Assembly (NCBI GenBank): GCA_025677825.1
Contig: JAIXMO010000001.1
Span: 682,001 to 746,000 of the forward strand
Direction: 5' to 3'
DNA length: 64,000 nt
Source of the DNA: Helicostylum pulchrum
Lineage: Eukaryota > Mucoromycota > Mucoromycetes > Mucorales > Mucoraceae
Shown here: positions 32,653-46,300 of the stretch, piece after piece
Layout of the letters: each line of letters opens with the position of its first letter
How positions within the stretch are numbered: the first letter of the stretch is position 1
Position numbers and translations under genes: made by a program
Notes under the pieces: generated by a model
Database searches by the model: none
The model's input: the letters and a program-made list of their open reading frames with translations, nothing else
Told to the model about the DNA's origin: nothing

Positions 32653-33926
32653 GTAGCGGCTCTTTATTTAAGGGTCGCATAAATGTGGAAGAAATCTACC
32701 CTTATATCGAACATCACCCTTATTATCGAGCAGTGAATAACTTGCTTCTAAAGAAAAAAGCTCACTGGTATACCGGACTTCTAAAATCGCTCACTGCTAA
32801 AAATTAGCAGTTATAATAAATATTGGTTTTTATTTTTTAAAGAAACAGGAAACACTTTTTGAACCCAACTACCCGGTAAAAAAATGGTTGTTTTAAATAT
32901 ATCTTTGATAAAAAAAATTGAAAACGAGCTTTTTTGTTTTTTTTTCGATTTTCATTTTTGGGGGTCAACCTCTTTTGTGTTTTTGTAGTTATTTTATATT
33001 TATTCCTGATATAATTTGCCTATCTTTGTGGAAAAAACATGAAAATTATTGAACTCGGTTAGACGCTTTTAACCTTTTTTTAATCATACTCTTACTGCAA
33101 AAAGTGAAAGAGTAATCGCTGTTTTAGACGTTTTTTTTTTTTGGGAAAAAAAAATACGCTTTTTTAGTGTAACATCGTGTAACCATTTTCAGAGCTTCGC
33201 GATTATGTAAAATGTAATTTTTTATTACCGTGTTTGGTTATAGCACCGAATGTAGATATCTAAAAACTATGTATTGGATGTTAATAAATGAAAGTGCTAC
33301 ATCTAAAACTGGGCGAAAAAACGCGCTTTATAGAAATGGCTAATTTAAGGATCGCTTAACTCAAATCTTAGCGAAAAAATAACGTCTAAAACGGTGATTG
33401 CTCGGTTAGTATTTTTTGTAAAAATATGGCTTAAATGGATTAGATGCGCCAAGAAGAGCTCTTTATTATCATTGTTTTTTTCACAAATAAAGACAAAGTA
33501 GATATCGAGCAATTTTAAAATAACCACAAAAACACAAAAGGGGTTGACCACCCAAAATGACCAAAAATCATCAAAAATGATCGACTGAAGAAAAAAATAT
33601 AAAATCGAGAAAAATATAAAACAACATGCGGTTTTTAATTTTGGTGTTAAAAACAATATCCTAAAGAGTAACTTTTACTAGGTTACCTGGGTAAAAGAAT
33701 CCTTTCCTGAAGTTTAATCATACAATGAAAACATCTTATTTCGATAATCGAAAAATGACCTTTTTTAGAAGTTACTTCTAAACCTTCACTTAAAAACATG
33801 CGTTTTTAAGTAGATAATGGGTGAACAACAATCTATGGTATTACTTTAAATAGTTCTTGAGCTTTTCCAAGCCATTGTATAAAAAAATATGCCGTGTATC
33901 TTTTTCTGCTAGAGCTCAAACATTTA
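32653..33926 (-). mobile_element. Foldback element A, copy 2 (inverted, diverged)
   Basis: Reverse-complement homologue of 13683-14870. Shared blocks include CTGCTAAAAATTAGCAG, AATATTGGTTTTTATTTTTTAA, CAGAGCTTCGCG, GCGAAAAAA with AACGTCTAAAACGGTGATT, and GAGCTCAAACATT at the far end. Its internal arms (about 33029-33130 and 33380-33490) no longer match each other well, unlike copy 1. Begins TAGCGGCTCT, as repeat B copy 2 does. Confidence 0.82.
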
Positions 33927-34942
33927 GAAGCGCTGTGTTACGCGCATAGAAGGGGTAAGTAACTGTTTGCACATACTGGGGTGAGCCTATCATTAATTTA
34001 ATTATTTTAGGTCCTAAAGGTTTTGCAAAATATGAATGGCCCAAGAAGAGTTAAACCGCCAGAGGAATGACTATAAATGATATCATTACAGCTTTGATCG
34101 ATCTAAGAATTGCCCCCGATGATTTAATAGAACCGAGAACCTGTGTAGGATAATGTTGTATTTCTCGCCAAATACGCCACTGTACGCTACTGTCATTACT
34201 CTGGTCAAAACCCAATTACAAACTCTACGAGGACTTTATAACATGTATACTTGTCATTAGTTACAATCGAACCGTGGAACGTCTGTAACAAATCAGTTTA
34301 GAAATAGGAGATCAAAGGCTTATAGAGCCCGTGAACAACTTATAAGAGTAAAGAAGTACCGTAAAAAAAGCCGCTCATGAGCCGAATTGGAAGCCGGAGT
34401 TAAAGAATTGCTTGAAATATTCCAAGGGGATTTCTGGTTTGGTATAGTTTTACATAAACTTAAAAGGAATTGACAAAGATGATAAATTCAGAATTTAATC
34501 ATTTCACTGAAAAAGACTTCAAAGAGAGGTGACAGAAAATAAGGGGTGCTGTTGAAGATACTACGCGTGCCAAAAGTTGAGAGTAGACTGTGTAATTATT
34601 ATGATCAACTACTATTGAAAAACTGCAGTAAAAAAAAAGGCTTCTCATTTTTATTGTAAAATTGTTCAAACTAGTATTTTATACCCTACTTGTCCGGGTA
34701 CTGGTTATAACGCTTATAAAAAAGATTGCGATTCATTGGTAAAAAAGAGTGAAGGTTACTTTTTGGTGCAACATGACAAATAATTAAAAAGGTTGACGGT
34801 AAAGATCACATGCTACTCACTTTTCACATGAAATAAAATCGGAGTTGAAGGGAAGAAAGAAGCAATTATAAACAAAGCGTGATGAGTGCGCCCTTTCCCC
34901 TTTTTTCTTACTTTTTTTTATCTTTTCCCTTATTTTACCAAA
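33927..34942. other. Decayed sequence with fragmentary frames, then MCAD promoter
   Basis: No intact gene. Short open pieces in shifting frames, such as GMTINDIITALIDLRIAPDD near 34056 and ELEAGVKELLEIFQGDFWFG near 34387, suggest an old coding sequence broken by stops and frameshifts next to the foldback element. Family not recognised. The last 100 bases are CT/T-rich leader. Confidence 0.4.
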
Positions 34943-36193
34943 ATGTTGAAAAGTATTCCCAAGCTTGTTCGTGTTAATGCCCGTAATTACTCTTCGGGAG
35001 CTTCTCCCTTGGGTATGTCATTCTCATTAAACGAAGAACAAAAATCTATCCAAGACATGGCTCGTAAATTCACTCGTGACGAGATTATTCCTGTTGCAGC
35101 CGAGCATGATAGAACTGGTAAATACCCTACGGAAATTATTAAAAAGGCCTGGGAACTTGGTTTAGTCAATACACATGTCGAAGCCAAATATGGTGGTTTA
35201 GATTTAGGCGTTATGGACAGTGCTATTATTTCTGAAGAATTAGCCTTTGGTTGTACTGGTATTCAAACAGCTATCGAGGCTAATAACTTGGCTGAAGCGC
35301 CACTTGTCGTTGCTGGTAACGATTTTCAAAAGAAGAAATATTTAGGTCGTATGACAGAGGCTCCTTTGGTTGCTTCTTACGGTGTCACTGAGCCTGGGGC
35401 TGGTTCTGATGTTGCCGGTCTTCGTACCCAAGCCGTCAAGAAATCAGATGGTAGTTGGGTTTTGAACGGTCAAAAGATGTGGATCACGAATGCTGGACAT
35501 GCTAACTGGTTCTTTGTTCTCGCTCGTACAGATGCTAATGCCAACACAGGTAATGCATTCACTGGTTTTATTGTTGATGCCGATTCAGCTGGTATTACTG
35601 TCGGTCGTAAAGAAATCAATATGGGTCAACGTGCTTCTGATACCCGTGGTGTTACATTTGAAGATGTCGTTATTCCTGCTGAAAATGTTTTGGGTACTGA
35701 AGGTAAAGGATTTAAAATTGCAATGAATGCATTTGATATTACACGTCCTCTTGTTGCTGCTGGTGCTATTGGTTTAGCTCGTCGTGCCATGGAAGAAGCT
35801 ACCAATTATTCTTTAGAACGTAAGACTATGGGTAAACCTATTTTCAACCATCAAGCTATTTCTTTCATGTTGGCTGATATGGCTATTGGTATTGAAAGTG
35901 CCCGTATGATGGTTTACCGGTCTGCTTGTATGCGTGATCAAGGAGAAAAGAACACATGGCATGCTAGTATCGCTAAAGCTTTAGCTAGTGAAGTAGCTAA
36001 TAAGAGTGCTGCTGATGCCGTTCAAATCTTTGGTGGTAACGGTTTCAATACTGAATACCCTGTTGAAAAGTTAATGCGTGATGCAAAGATTTTCCAGATT
36101 TATGAAGGTACATCTCAAATTCAACGTTTGATTATTTCTCGTGGATTAGCTGATATGGCTAAATCTGGTGCTAGTGCACTTGGTGGATTCTAA
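34943..36193 (+). CDS. ACADM: Medium-chain acyl-CoA dehydrogenase, mitochondrial
   Basis: Flavoenzyme for the first step of mitochondrial beta-oxidation of medium-chain acyl-CoA. Single exon, 416 residues from [19 protein letters not shown], a basic amphipathic mitochondrial presequence. An upstream in-frame Met (34886) would put Phe/Pro-rich sequence ahead of that presequence, so 34943 is preferred. The body follows remembered mammalian MCAD closely: [87 protein letters not shown] and catalytic Glu388 in [12 protein letters not shown]. Converges on the methyltransferase gene, 82 bases between stops. Confidence 0.95.
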   Translation: MLKSIPKLVRVNARNYSSGASPLGMSFSLNEEQKSIQDMARKFTRDEIIPVAAEHDRTGKYPTEIIKKAWELGLVNTHVEAKYGGLDLGVMDSAIISEELAFGCTGIQTAIEANNLAEAPLVVAGNDFQKKKYLGRMTEAPLVASYGVTEPGAGSDVAGLRTQAVKKSDGSWVLNGQKMWITNAGHANWFFVLARTDANANTGNAFTGFIVDADSAGITVGRKEINMGQRASDTRGVTFEDVVIPAENVLGTEGKGFKIAMNAFDITRPLVAAGAIGLARRAMEEATNYSLERKTMGKPIFNHQAISFMLADMAIGIESARMMVYRSACMRDQGEKNTWHASIAKALASEVANKSAADAVQIFGGNGFNTEYPVEKLMRDAKIFQIYEGTSQIQRLIISRGLADMAKSGASALGGF

Positions 36194-36275
36194 GCGAAGA
36201 GGAAGAAGAAAAAAAAAGTAAATATATTATATATAAATAAATAAAAAAAAGGCCCTTTCTTTTATTATTGTAAAC

Positions 36276-37584
36276 TTAAAAGATGGTAGTATGTACAATA
36301 TCAAAATCATCTACATCATCAAATTGAATAGTAGGACCATTATAACCTTTCTTTTGAGCAACAACTGAATACCAAGACATATAAGTATTGTATTCATTTA
36401 CTTCATCCTTCATTAATTCAACTGTTCTTTCCAATTCATCTTCTGGTATTAATTTGTTTGTAACCCATTCTCTTCGAAAACTCTTCACAATTCTTTCCCA
36501 ATACTCTAATAATAAAGAACCAATAGCATCACCATATAATCCAACTGGAGTGTGTGTATGATATATTTGCATTCCTCCTAGCTGGGATAGATTAGCAATT
36601 CTATTAGGCCACGGGTTATTTGATTTTAAAGTTGAATTAGTAGATGATCTTGTTGAAGCAGATGAAGAAGGTATATTATATGTTGTAGGTGTAGTAGGAG
36701 AATCTGGTGGATGCTGTAAACTTGATTGAATTACTAAAATATATTATTAAATGATGAAATATATACTTGTATATAAATATACATTACATTGAGTCAAAGT
36801 ATTCATTGAAGGACCTGCATCAAACAGATTATCATATGCTTCTACACATTCTATATAAGCACCTTTTTTCATAATTCGCACTAATTCCTTTAGTACGTCG
36901 TCCCACATTTTATCGGGTAAAGTATCAATCATGGATCGAATAAATATATAGTCAAATGTGCCATCTTCATAAGGTAAAGGTAATTCGATTAAATCTATAC
37001 GTTGATAAAATACGTTTCTGGAAGAAGGTGTATTTGGTAATACATTTTTATCAATGTCGATACCTGTAAAATAGGAGATGGGAAATCTTGATGCCATGTC
37101 CTATTTAATATTTGTGTTAATATCTTCAATTCCACTTGTTTATTTATAAACATATACATACAGAACTCCAGAATCCTGCTCCACATCTATTATTATATAA
37201 CTTTCCTTTTTTAATAACACTGATTTTATCCTACTTATTAAATAATATCAACGTACCCTATATCTAATACTTCACTGCCACCAGCTTGTAACAATCTTTG
37301 AATTGGTGCCTTAAAATCACTATTTTTTTTTTGTTTTGTTAAAATAACCCATATAAACAAATACTTTTTTTTATTTTATTTGTTTACCCCTCAAATGCCA
37401 ATTTTAGAGCACTGTGTTTAACCCAATCCCTTTCTATATCATCAACTGAATTAGGTGTTCGATGTCGAATATTTACTTTAGGCTCTTTAATAGACGCTCT
37501 CCACTTTAACTTTAAAAAGCTAGCAAAAGTACCACCATTTACTGTGCTCGCATTGGCATTAGCATTACTCGTATTCACCATCAT
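36276..37584 (-). CDS. Class I SAM-dependent methyltransferase
   Basis: Exons 37388..37584, 37257..37319, 37162..37186, 36788..37100 and 36276..36733 join in phase to 351 residues. Motif I VLDIGCGAGFWSS is assembled across two introns (about residues 84-95); then GIDIDKNVLP (motif II), FDYIFIRSMIDTLPDKMWDD and GAYIECVEAYDNLF. A Ser/Thr/Pro-rich insert (about 205-245) splits the domain before GGMQIYHTHTPVGLYGD. The layout resembles a large set of Mucoromycota methyltransferases of unknown substrate. No targeting signal; probably cytosolic or nuclear. Confidence 0.85.
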
Positions 37585-40500
37585 TGAAACCCTTTTTTTT
37601 ACAAGAATAATAATATAAAAAAAGGAAAAAGGGGAAACTAAAAGAGAAAAAAAAAAATACTGAAATAACTCTCTTACACATGTGTAACCTCCCCGGTTTT
37701 TGAAATACATGTAAACTAACAAACTTCTTTTGACAAGTATAAAGCTTCAAGAAACAGAACAAAAAACCCCTAAGAAAAACAGAAGCCTTTTTTTTCAAAT
37801 ATATATATATATTTCTTCTGTGGTCCATATTCATCTTTTTTCTAAAAAACAGTAAAAACTTTTCGTTTTTCTCCTATAATGTACACTTTGCAAATCACCC
37901 CCGCTAAGAAACAATTTTCTTTTATTTTTTTGGCGTTTATCCATGGTGGTATCATGTGAACCGGCAAATGTATACAAGGAGATCTTTTTTTTTCTCCCAT
38001 CGTTCCACAAACTTACCAAGGGAATTACAGTTGATATCACTCCCTATTCCGCCACCTTTTACTGTTTCTATTTACCAACAGGAATAACAGTAAATCTCTA
38101 TTGTATTTAACCGGGAATTATGCGACTCTTCTCAAGTTTATTTTTATTGGTTTACTTCAAAAGATTGGAGACACAAACCGCATAAATGAAGCTTAAAAAA
38201 AATACGATAAAAGTTACAAAAATCTTTTTTTGTATACAAATATACAAATCTCGGTTTAGAAGAGAAAGTAATCAAATGTTTATTACGGGGTCAAATTTAC
38301 AAAGTTATCAAAAGAGCTAGTTTTTTTTAGGAACGGTGTGGCTCTTCCACATCCTCGTCACTCTGTATTTCATCGTGTTGATAAGTTTAATAAAGTTGGC
38401 TAAAAAGCCGGCTACGTACATATTTAAACGTACGTTTGCATATTTGGTATGTGTATCAGTCGGCGAGCCACAATCCTATTAGATCCAGCGATCTATATAT
38501 TTGAAGGTTAGAGAATACAGTGTTATATAGCATTATTTTAAGCTTATACCAATAGTATCAATCATTTCCTCAGTGAAATGATTTCTGACGTTAATTATCA
38601 CTGTAATGCAGATGTACTTTCTTTTGCGATATCTTCCCCAATCTTCATCATCAACATTATAATAAATACTGGTATTTTTTTTCAAGTATATGATTCCATT
38701 AAGAGCACTATTCAAGATAAATAAGTATATTTAGTAGTCAGAATATGATATTACAGTTCGAGCATCTTGCCTTTTTTTTTTGTCATTTAATAGCTTTTCC
38801 TCGGAACTTTTGGAATTGAGATGATATGCTGATGTTGGCTTTGCCGGAAATTATAAAGTACATGCGTATAAATAAAACGTATACTAAGAGATTCCCCATA
38901 TAATGTTATATAGCAAAAAAAAAAAAAAAAAAGGGTAGCTCGATATCTATAAGATATCACAGTCAAGTGGACCACATTTAGAGCATTTACAACAAGAAAT
39001 GCTCTTGAGTACGGAGTTTGCTTTAAGAAGGATCATATGTGTTTGTACGGACTGATATGCATAACTAATAAAAATAGAAAAAGAAAGAAAGGTAATTTAG
39101 TCTAACAAATACTTATTGGTTGATAAAATAGGGTCGAGTCTCATGCGATATATTTAATCATTTTTATATAGACTTTATCTGACGTGGTGGTGGTAGTCCA
39201 TATGCATCATTTTCTGTACTGTCTGCTGAATTGCCAGTAAAAAAAAACACTTGACACGGCCAGACCTAATGATACTACCTATGCTTATTGGTTCTACATA
39301 TCTCAACCTATACAAATACTCTTTATCTTCTATATCGTTAAATTCCCTTTTAACAATAAATATTGATAACTAACTAATGATCCAAGGTATTTGTGCAAAT
39401 CATTTTATCAAGTATAAGTCGAAGAGCTACTACCATAGGTTTAGACAGTAGCAAACGACTTTGTTTTATATATAGAATTATATTTAAATTTCCCCTACCC
39501 CTTTTTTTTTTTTTTTGCTGCGCCGAGGTAGGTTATCGTCCTTGAAGTTACTTTACAAAGGGGCATCGATTTTGGGGACGGGAGACAAGTTCGAACGCTC
39601 CTTTGCACAGCTCAAATGACCTACCACAGTCGTTTTTTCCAATCACGTAAAAGTGAGTGTCTATAATAACATCTTTTATGGTGTTATTGTTTTTACTTTT
39701 GGGGATAAGATGAGCTTCTAACCATCCTCTCGTGGTTGATACTGTAAAAATTATTATAACATTTTGAGAATTAAAGAAGTTCCGGCCTTTTTTCTTTCTT
39801 TTTTTTATCTCTGTTAAGGGGGTTTCTCAAAAGAAACAACGGTTATAAGGATTATCTGCTTACCTGAGCTTATTCACATATTCTTTTAATCCTAAAGAAA
39901 TATCACGTCTGGTAAACAGTTTATGCGATAATTTGTTTTACGTATACTTGTATTTTTACATTTTTATGTACATATCTGTACTTTTTGTTCCAACTTATTT
40001 CATGCAGCAAAGTTTCTTTTTAATGTGGATAAACCAGGAAAAAAAAAAGACTCCCGAAAATACAGCAGTGCATTTTTCTCGGATTGGTATCCATTAGCAA
40101 CCAAGTAAGTACCCGAGAAAAGAAGGGTCCCTTTTCGGTTACTATGGCAATCTTTATACCGGGCTAACCAAAATATTTTGAACTTTTTTTTTAAAAATAA
40201 AAAGTACCAAACTCTTTCAGGTTTGGAACGTCTACGAAACATATAAAAAAATGAGCGAGCTATTAATACCTGTGATAGTTTGAGGGGGCGAACAAAAGGG
40301 TTGAAACTATTGTGGTGTGGCTGGATGTTTTCCACCTCCATGAAACAAGTTCCGATGGTGCTGTTACGCATCATTAAATTTTTTCAGTCACAAAAAAAAA
40401 AGAACGGGGAGTTTTTTTTTTTCTTTATGATGAAACAAGTAGGCTCGTGTAATATACACAAATAAGTTAAAAATGACAGAAATACAGAGAGTGAAGTATA

Positions 40501-40866
40501 AAAAAAAAGCAGTTTAATAATAGAGTGTAAGTAAGATGTAATTATGTTTGCACAAATATGGTAATGTAGACATGCTAAAAGAAGGAAAAAAAGATTAAAT
40601 TACCCCAACAGCCAATTATATTGCCCTACGAAAAAAAAAGGTGACTTTTGATTTTTTAGCTTAAATTGTTTGGTCCTCGGTTTTATTCTTTTTTTTACCT
40701 TTTTATTTATTTTTTAGTACATTAAAAATATGTTGTTAAAGGTACACAGATAATATATACACCACTATATTATACTTTTTCTGTACTCATTTAAAAAAAA
40801 AAAAAATAGAAAACGCTCTCCAATACCGTCAAAAATGTGTCTTACACGTCTATACTCGTACGCCAT
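37585..40866. other. 3.3 kb intergenic region, no well-supported gene
   Basis: AT-rich with homopolymers. A minus-strand frame at 38533-38715 includes SIYYNVDDEDWGRYRKRKYI, which reads like real protein, but neither flank extends it. A minus-strand frame at 40000-40374 (124 codons) is Phe-rich from poly-T. Neither was accepted. Confidence 0.5.
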
Positions 40867-40876
40867 ATGTCTTTAG
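40835..40876 (+). promoter_or_regulatory. Upstream ORF overlapping the TAM41 start
   Basis: ATG at 40835 opens a 13-codon frame ending TAG at 40874-40876, seven bases beyond the TAM41 ATG at 40867. Such an overlapping uORF would limit translation from 40867 unless leaky scanning occurs or transcription starts downstream of it. Confidence 0.45.
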
Positions 40877-42208
40877 AGGCAAACCATTTTCATGGTAATT
40901 CGCAGATGCCACTTCCTCCTTCTATGGAAAAAAAGACAGCACAAGAAACAAAACCTTTAAAAAACAATGAGTTATTTTCTGACGAAACCAGAAAGAGACT
41001 TGAACGTCTTCGTCAACATCATTTCCACCCAACAAATATTCCGGATTCGCCTGATTTTGGTACAAATCAATATATGAATATTAACGAAGAATTAAAGCAA
41101 CAGTTAAAAGACGTTGTATCACAATTTAATGCGCCAGTAAGATATGCTGTTGCCTACGGCAGTGGTGTTTTTCAACAAGCTGGTTATGATGAAAAGGTAA
41201 AAAAAAAAAAATAACAAATAAATTATCACATGTTCTAAATACACATAAAAAAAAAGAAAAAACCTATGGTAGATTTTATCTTTGGTGTTAGTCATCCAGG
41301 TCACTGGCATGCTTTAAATATGCAGCAAAATCCTCACCATTATTCAAGTATTCGTCTTCTTGGTTCAGGTGCTGTCACTTTATTGCAAGAGAAAATAGGT
41401 GCTGGCGTCTATTTCAATCCCTATGTACAAATTAACGGAATGGTAAGATTTTTAAACTACTACTACTACAAAAAGTAAATACTATAAAATGCTAACACAC
41501 TATTAAAACAAAAAGAATATTAAATATGGTGTTGTATCTATCGATAAATTATGTAAAGACTTGATTGATTGGGAAACACTTTACTTGGCAGGTCGTATGC
41601 ATAAACCTGTGAAAATTCTTCGTGACGATTCCCGAGTTCGTTTAGCAAACCAAGTAAATTTAACTGAAGCAGTTCGAGTTGCACTTTTAACTTTACCTGA
41701 AAACTTCACAGAACAAGAATTATTTGATCGTATTGCTGGTATTAGTTACAAGGGAGATTTTAGAATGATTGTAGGTGAAAATCCTAATAAGGTTCAAAAT
41801 ATTGTTTCTTCACAGATGGAAAACTTTCATAGACTTTATTATGGTTTATTAGATGATTTACCTAACGTCACTACCTTGAATGATGGTAAATTACAACAAA
41901 GTGATAACCCTAGATTCCGCGGATTGATGGTGAAGAAGTTACCAAAGACATTGTATGACAAAGTCATTAGAGAACATCGTAGATATGCAAGCCAGAAAAA
42001 TATTGACGTTCCTGAAGATATGACAGTTGTCTATGAACAAGTTGCTCAATCTGATGCATTAAGACACTATATCGATAAGAGTCTCACAGAAATTATTGCT
42101 GGCACTGCCATCACTCAAAGTATTAAGGGTATCTTTACTGCTGGTACAATTAAAACTGGTCGTTATGCTGGTGAAAAGTTAGGTAAATGGTGGTCTGCTA
42201 AAAAATAA
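40867..42208 (+). CDS. TAM41: Mitochondrial CDP-diacylglycerol synthase TAM41
   Basis: Matrix-side inner-membrane enzyme making CDP-diacylglycerol from phosphatidic acid for cardiolipin synthesis. Exons 40867..41196, 41257..41442 and 41516..42208 (all phase 0) give 402 residues from MSLEANHFHGNS. Conserved FNAPVRYAVAYGSGVFQQAG (nucleotidyltransferase-like GSG), PMVDFIFGVSHPGHWHALNM, GAGVYFNPYVQING, YGVVSIDKL, DWETLYLAGRMHKPVKIL and the C-terminal AITQSIKGIFTAG. The second intron acceptor is in poly-A and was set by phase. The first ATG of the leader (40835) is out of frame and overlaps this start. Confidence 0.9.
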
Positions 42209-43332
42209 AATCTTTTTTTTTCTCTCCCTCAAAAATGTACCATTAGAAAAAAAAATACCCTTTATAACACACGCCCTAGTTCAAACAAAAAAAAACATAC
42301 TAAAATAAAAATACACGGTTTTTAAGGTGCCGCTTATTTAAAACTGAAAAAGATGACAAACACGTTTTTTTGTTAAGCCGATTCTTTTTATGCAAATGGT
42401 TTATCTCCCCCCAATCCTTTTTGTAATTGGACCGATAACGTATTTTTTCTTCTTATAGTAAGTAGTGACAGTCTTTTTTTTTTTCGGGTTTTCGAAAAAA
42501 AACAGATGGTGGGTAAAGAAAAAAAGCCTGGATGATTATATATCTTGATTTAAGAAAGATGCTTAAAAAAGAGTTACCTTTTCTCGTTTTTTTAACGCGT
42601 CTTTTTCTGCTGTAAAACTAGTGTTATTTCAATATGGATGTACCGTTATCCACCAGTAAAATATCAGTTTCGGGCGTAATTCTAAATCATGCAAAATTAC
42701 GATATGGCTCATGAAGATACCCCTTTCTTCTTACTTACGCAGAAAATAATTACATGATCGTGTCAGATTCAGACTAGTAAAAAAATAATCTTGTATCGTC
42801 TGTGAGGTATGTCTTAATGAACTATAAGTGTATCTGATACATATCCCTTTACATAATGTACATAAAACCGTAGTAACAAATACTATTGATAAATCATTTC
42901 TTTTTACCCTTTTTTCCCGTGGCAACAAAGTATGCGGATTTTTAATCAATAACGTTGCTCCGTAACTCTCTTCCGTAAAAGCACTGAACCGGGAAACAAA
43001 AAAAAACCAGGTGTTATTTTTAAATGAATTGGAAACTACTTGGAAACACCTTACTTGCTTCTGTATTTATATATCGATAGCATACTTATTACCTCTAAAA
43101 TAAGAGAGCATCCTACTCCCAAAAAGGGTTTGAGTTTCGAGACTTGTCATAATAACACAATTGATGGCTTTTTGACAGTGTGAACTTCTTGCCATATTTT
43201 AACGGAATTTTAAAAAAAAGAAATGACTATTTTTCATTTTATGTATAGTAGTGGCTTATACTTCAATTTCTAGTTATTTCGAACTAGATCTTTTTTTTTT
43301 TTTTGTAAAAAAAAGACAGTAGGAATCTTCAA
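42209..43332. other. 1.1 kb intergenic region, no supported gene
   Basis: Poly-T/poly-A rich; only short frames. Includes the UTP21 promoter. Confidence 0.5.
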
Positions 43333-46300
43333 ATGTCAACAGTAATTGATACCAAGAAGAGACGTGTTGAAAACGGCAAAAAGTCTGTAGCACACTCTAA
43401 AATTTACCAACCTTTTAGAGCCATTGGTTACATCACCAATGAAGTTCCTTATATTATTAACAATCATGGACAAGATTATTTTTTAACAACTTGTGTTGGT
43501 CATAGTTTTCAAACTTACAATGTAAATGACATTTTTACTTTAAAACTCGAAAGAAGAAGAAGAACAAAGAAAAAAAGTTAAACTAACCCTTTTTTTTTAA
43601 TTAGCTTGGACGTATGAACCTTTTATTTGTTAGTACACCTACCGAGAAACCAATTACTTGTATGGCATCTCACAAACGTTTGATCTACGCAGCAGCAGGA
43701 AATGTCGTTATTGGATACAAGCGTGGTAAAGAAGTTTCCAGAGTTGGAGGAGGAGAAGGAGACTTTAGCATTGTACAAATTATTATTTTGGGCGCTTATA
43801 TTGCAGCACTTTGTGATGACAACACCTTAAAGTTGTGGGACACCACCAGTGGTGATTTATACACCGAGATTGAATTTGGAGAAGAATTTACAGCTACTCA
43901 AATGCTTCATCCCAGTACCTATCTCAACAAAATCTTAGTATCTAGTACACAAGGAACAATGCAAATCTGGAATATTAGAACAAATAAGATGGTTTATCAA
44001 TTTGGATTTATGGGTTCTCCTATCACTTGTCTTGCACAATCTCCTGTAGTTGATGTAATCGCTGTGGGTTTATTGGATGGTACTGTTGTACTTTATAATA
44101 TTAAGGCCGATGAAAAGATTGATAGTGTACGTCAAGATGATAGAGTTACTGCAATCACTTTTAGAACAGATGATGAACAAGTGATGGCTACTGGTAATAT
44201 GCAAGGTGATGTTGCCTTGTGGGATCTCTCGGACCGTAGATTATCTCATATTATGAAGAATGCTCATGATGGATATGTTACTTCTTTGACCTTTTTAAAT
44301 AATCAACCTATTTTAGTTACTGCTGGTAACGATAACTCTGTCAAGGTAAATATATACGTTAGAAAAAAAAAGGGGGGCATTACTAATTTTTATTTTATTT
44401 TTTTGCGTGTGTGTAGCAATGGATCTTTGAAAAACATAATGCTGTACCTCATCCTTTCAAGTCTCGTAGTGGTCATCATGCACCACCCTCTAAACTTCAA
44501 TATTATGGCGAAGATAAAAAGACGATTTTAAGTGCAGGCAGAGATCATTCACTTCGCTCATTCAGTACCGTACGTGATGCACAAAGCTTTGAATTTTCTC
44601 AAGGTCGTCTTGCTAAAAAAGCCAAAGATAGAGGTGTTAGTATGGATGCTTTAAAGCTTCCTCAAATTATCGATCTTGATGTAAACGACTCAAAGACAAA
44701 AGATTGGGATAATGTTATTACTTGTCATGCCAACGACAATGCGTGTCGTACATGGTCTTCCAAATCTAAAAAGATGGGTGCTCATGTATTGATCAGTAGT
44801 GATAAAACAGCAGTCAAATCTACATGTATCTCTACCTGTGGTAATTTTGGTTTCTTGGGTTGTGCTTCTGGTGCCGTCGATATGTTTAATATGCAATCTG
44901 GTCAATACCGTAAAACATTTGTAGAGGATGGACATAAGAAACCCATTACAGGTTTAACAACCGATACCATCAATCGCTACTTGATCACTTCATCAGTTGA
45001 TAAAACCATAAAGGTAAAAAAAACCAAAAAAAAAATTTATTATTGTATTGTTTTGAGACTAAAATTTTGTTGTACAGATCTGGGAAATTAAAACAGCCAA
45101 GGTTGTACATACCATTGAACTTGAATCACCTGTAGTTTCTATGCGTTATCATATCGATAATGATCTTTTAGCTGTAGTCTGTGATGATTTAGGTATCCGT
45201 GTTATTGATATTGAAACCAAGAAAATTGTCAGAGAATTCTGGGGACATAGAAACCGTATTACAGATTTCGTAAGTGTTTTTTTGTATATGTGCGTATGTA
45301 AAAAAAAATTGATCTAGACCCTAATTATTTTGTGCGCGTGAATTAGACTTTCAGTCCCGACAGTAGGTGGATTGTTTCTGCATCATTGGATGGTACAGTC
45401 CGTACTTGGGATTTACCCACTGGAGCTATGATCGATATTTTCAAGGTTGAAGATATTGTTACCTGTTTAGCTTTCTCGCCCGATTCCGACTTTTTAGCTA
45501 CAGCCCACGTTGATAATGTGGGTATTTTCCTTTGGTCTAACCGTACACAATATGCCAACGTTTCATTACGTAGTATCCCCGACGATTATGACGCCCAATT
45601 ATTACAATTACCTAGTTTGACTGGTACCGAAGATTCAGACGAAGAATCCGAGTCTGAAGAAGAAGTTGTAGAGGAGGAAAAGGCAGATACAGTAGATCAA
45701 CTTAGTGAAAAGATGATTACCATGTCTACGGAACCTAGAGCAAAATGGCAAAACTTATTACATTTGGATACAATTAAATTGCGTAATAAGCCCAAGGAAG
45801 CTCCCAAGTTACCTGAAAAGGCTCCCTTCTTTTTACCTACTTTACCAGGTGCTAAAAACCAATTTGATTTGAGTACCGTTACTACCTTTGATAAAGAAAA
45901 CCCAGAATCTAAGCGAATTAATTTCGCTCAACTTAATACCGATACTGAATTTGATAAATTGTTAAGAGCTGGTTTTGAAGCAGATAAAAAATGTAAGTTA
46001 CTTGTTATATATTTAATGATAAAAAAAAACTAATCGCTTTTGTTTATTTAGTCGAGACCTTTGTTGACTATGCTAAATCACTGAGTCCCTCAGCCATCGA
46101 CCTCGAAATTAGGTCATTCCCTATTGACGGCGAACTTACTTTACTCAATTACTATTTAGAAGCTATTTTGTTTATGCTTAAATCACGAAAGAACTTTGAA
46201 CTTGCACAAGCTTGGTTATCTACATTTTTGAATATCCATGGTGATTTAATTGTCGCAAATCCTACAAACCCTATTCACCAAAAATTAAAGGACATTCTCA

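Noticed and set aside
38533..38715. 60-codon frame with a charged DDEDWGRYRKRK stretch
   Set aside because: Looks protein-like but neither flank continues the frame and no splice partners were found; kept only as a note.
40000..40374. 124-codon minus-strand frame
   Set aside because: Much of it is Phe/Lys-rich translation of poly-T/A; splicing tests gave early stops and no family resemblance.
40837..40866. GTG-initiated extension of TAM41
   Set aside because: Eukaryotic nuclear genes rarely start at GTG; ATG 40867 is in frame.
44690..44935. Minus-strand frame opposite UTP21
   Set aside because: Shadow of a conserved WD-repeat exon.
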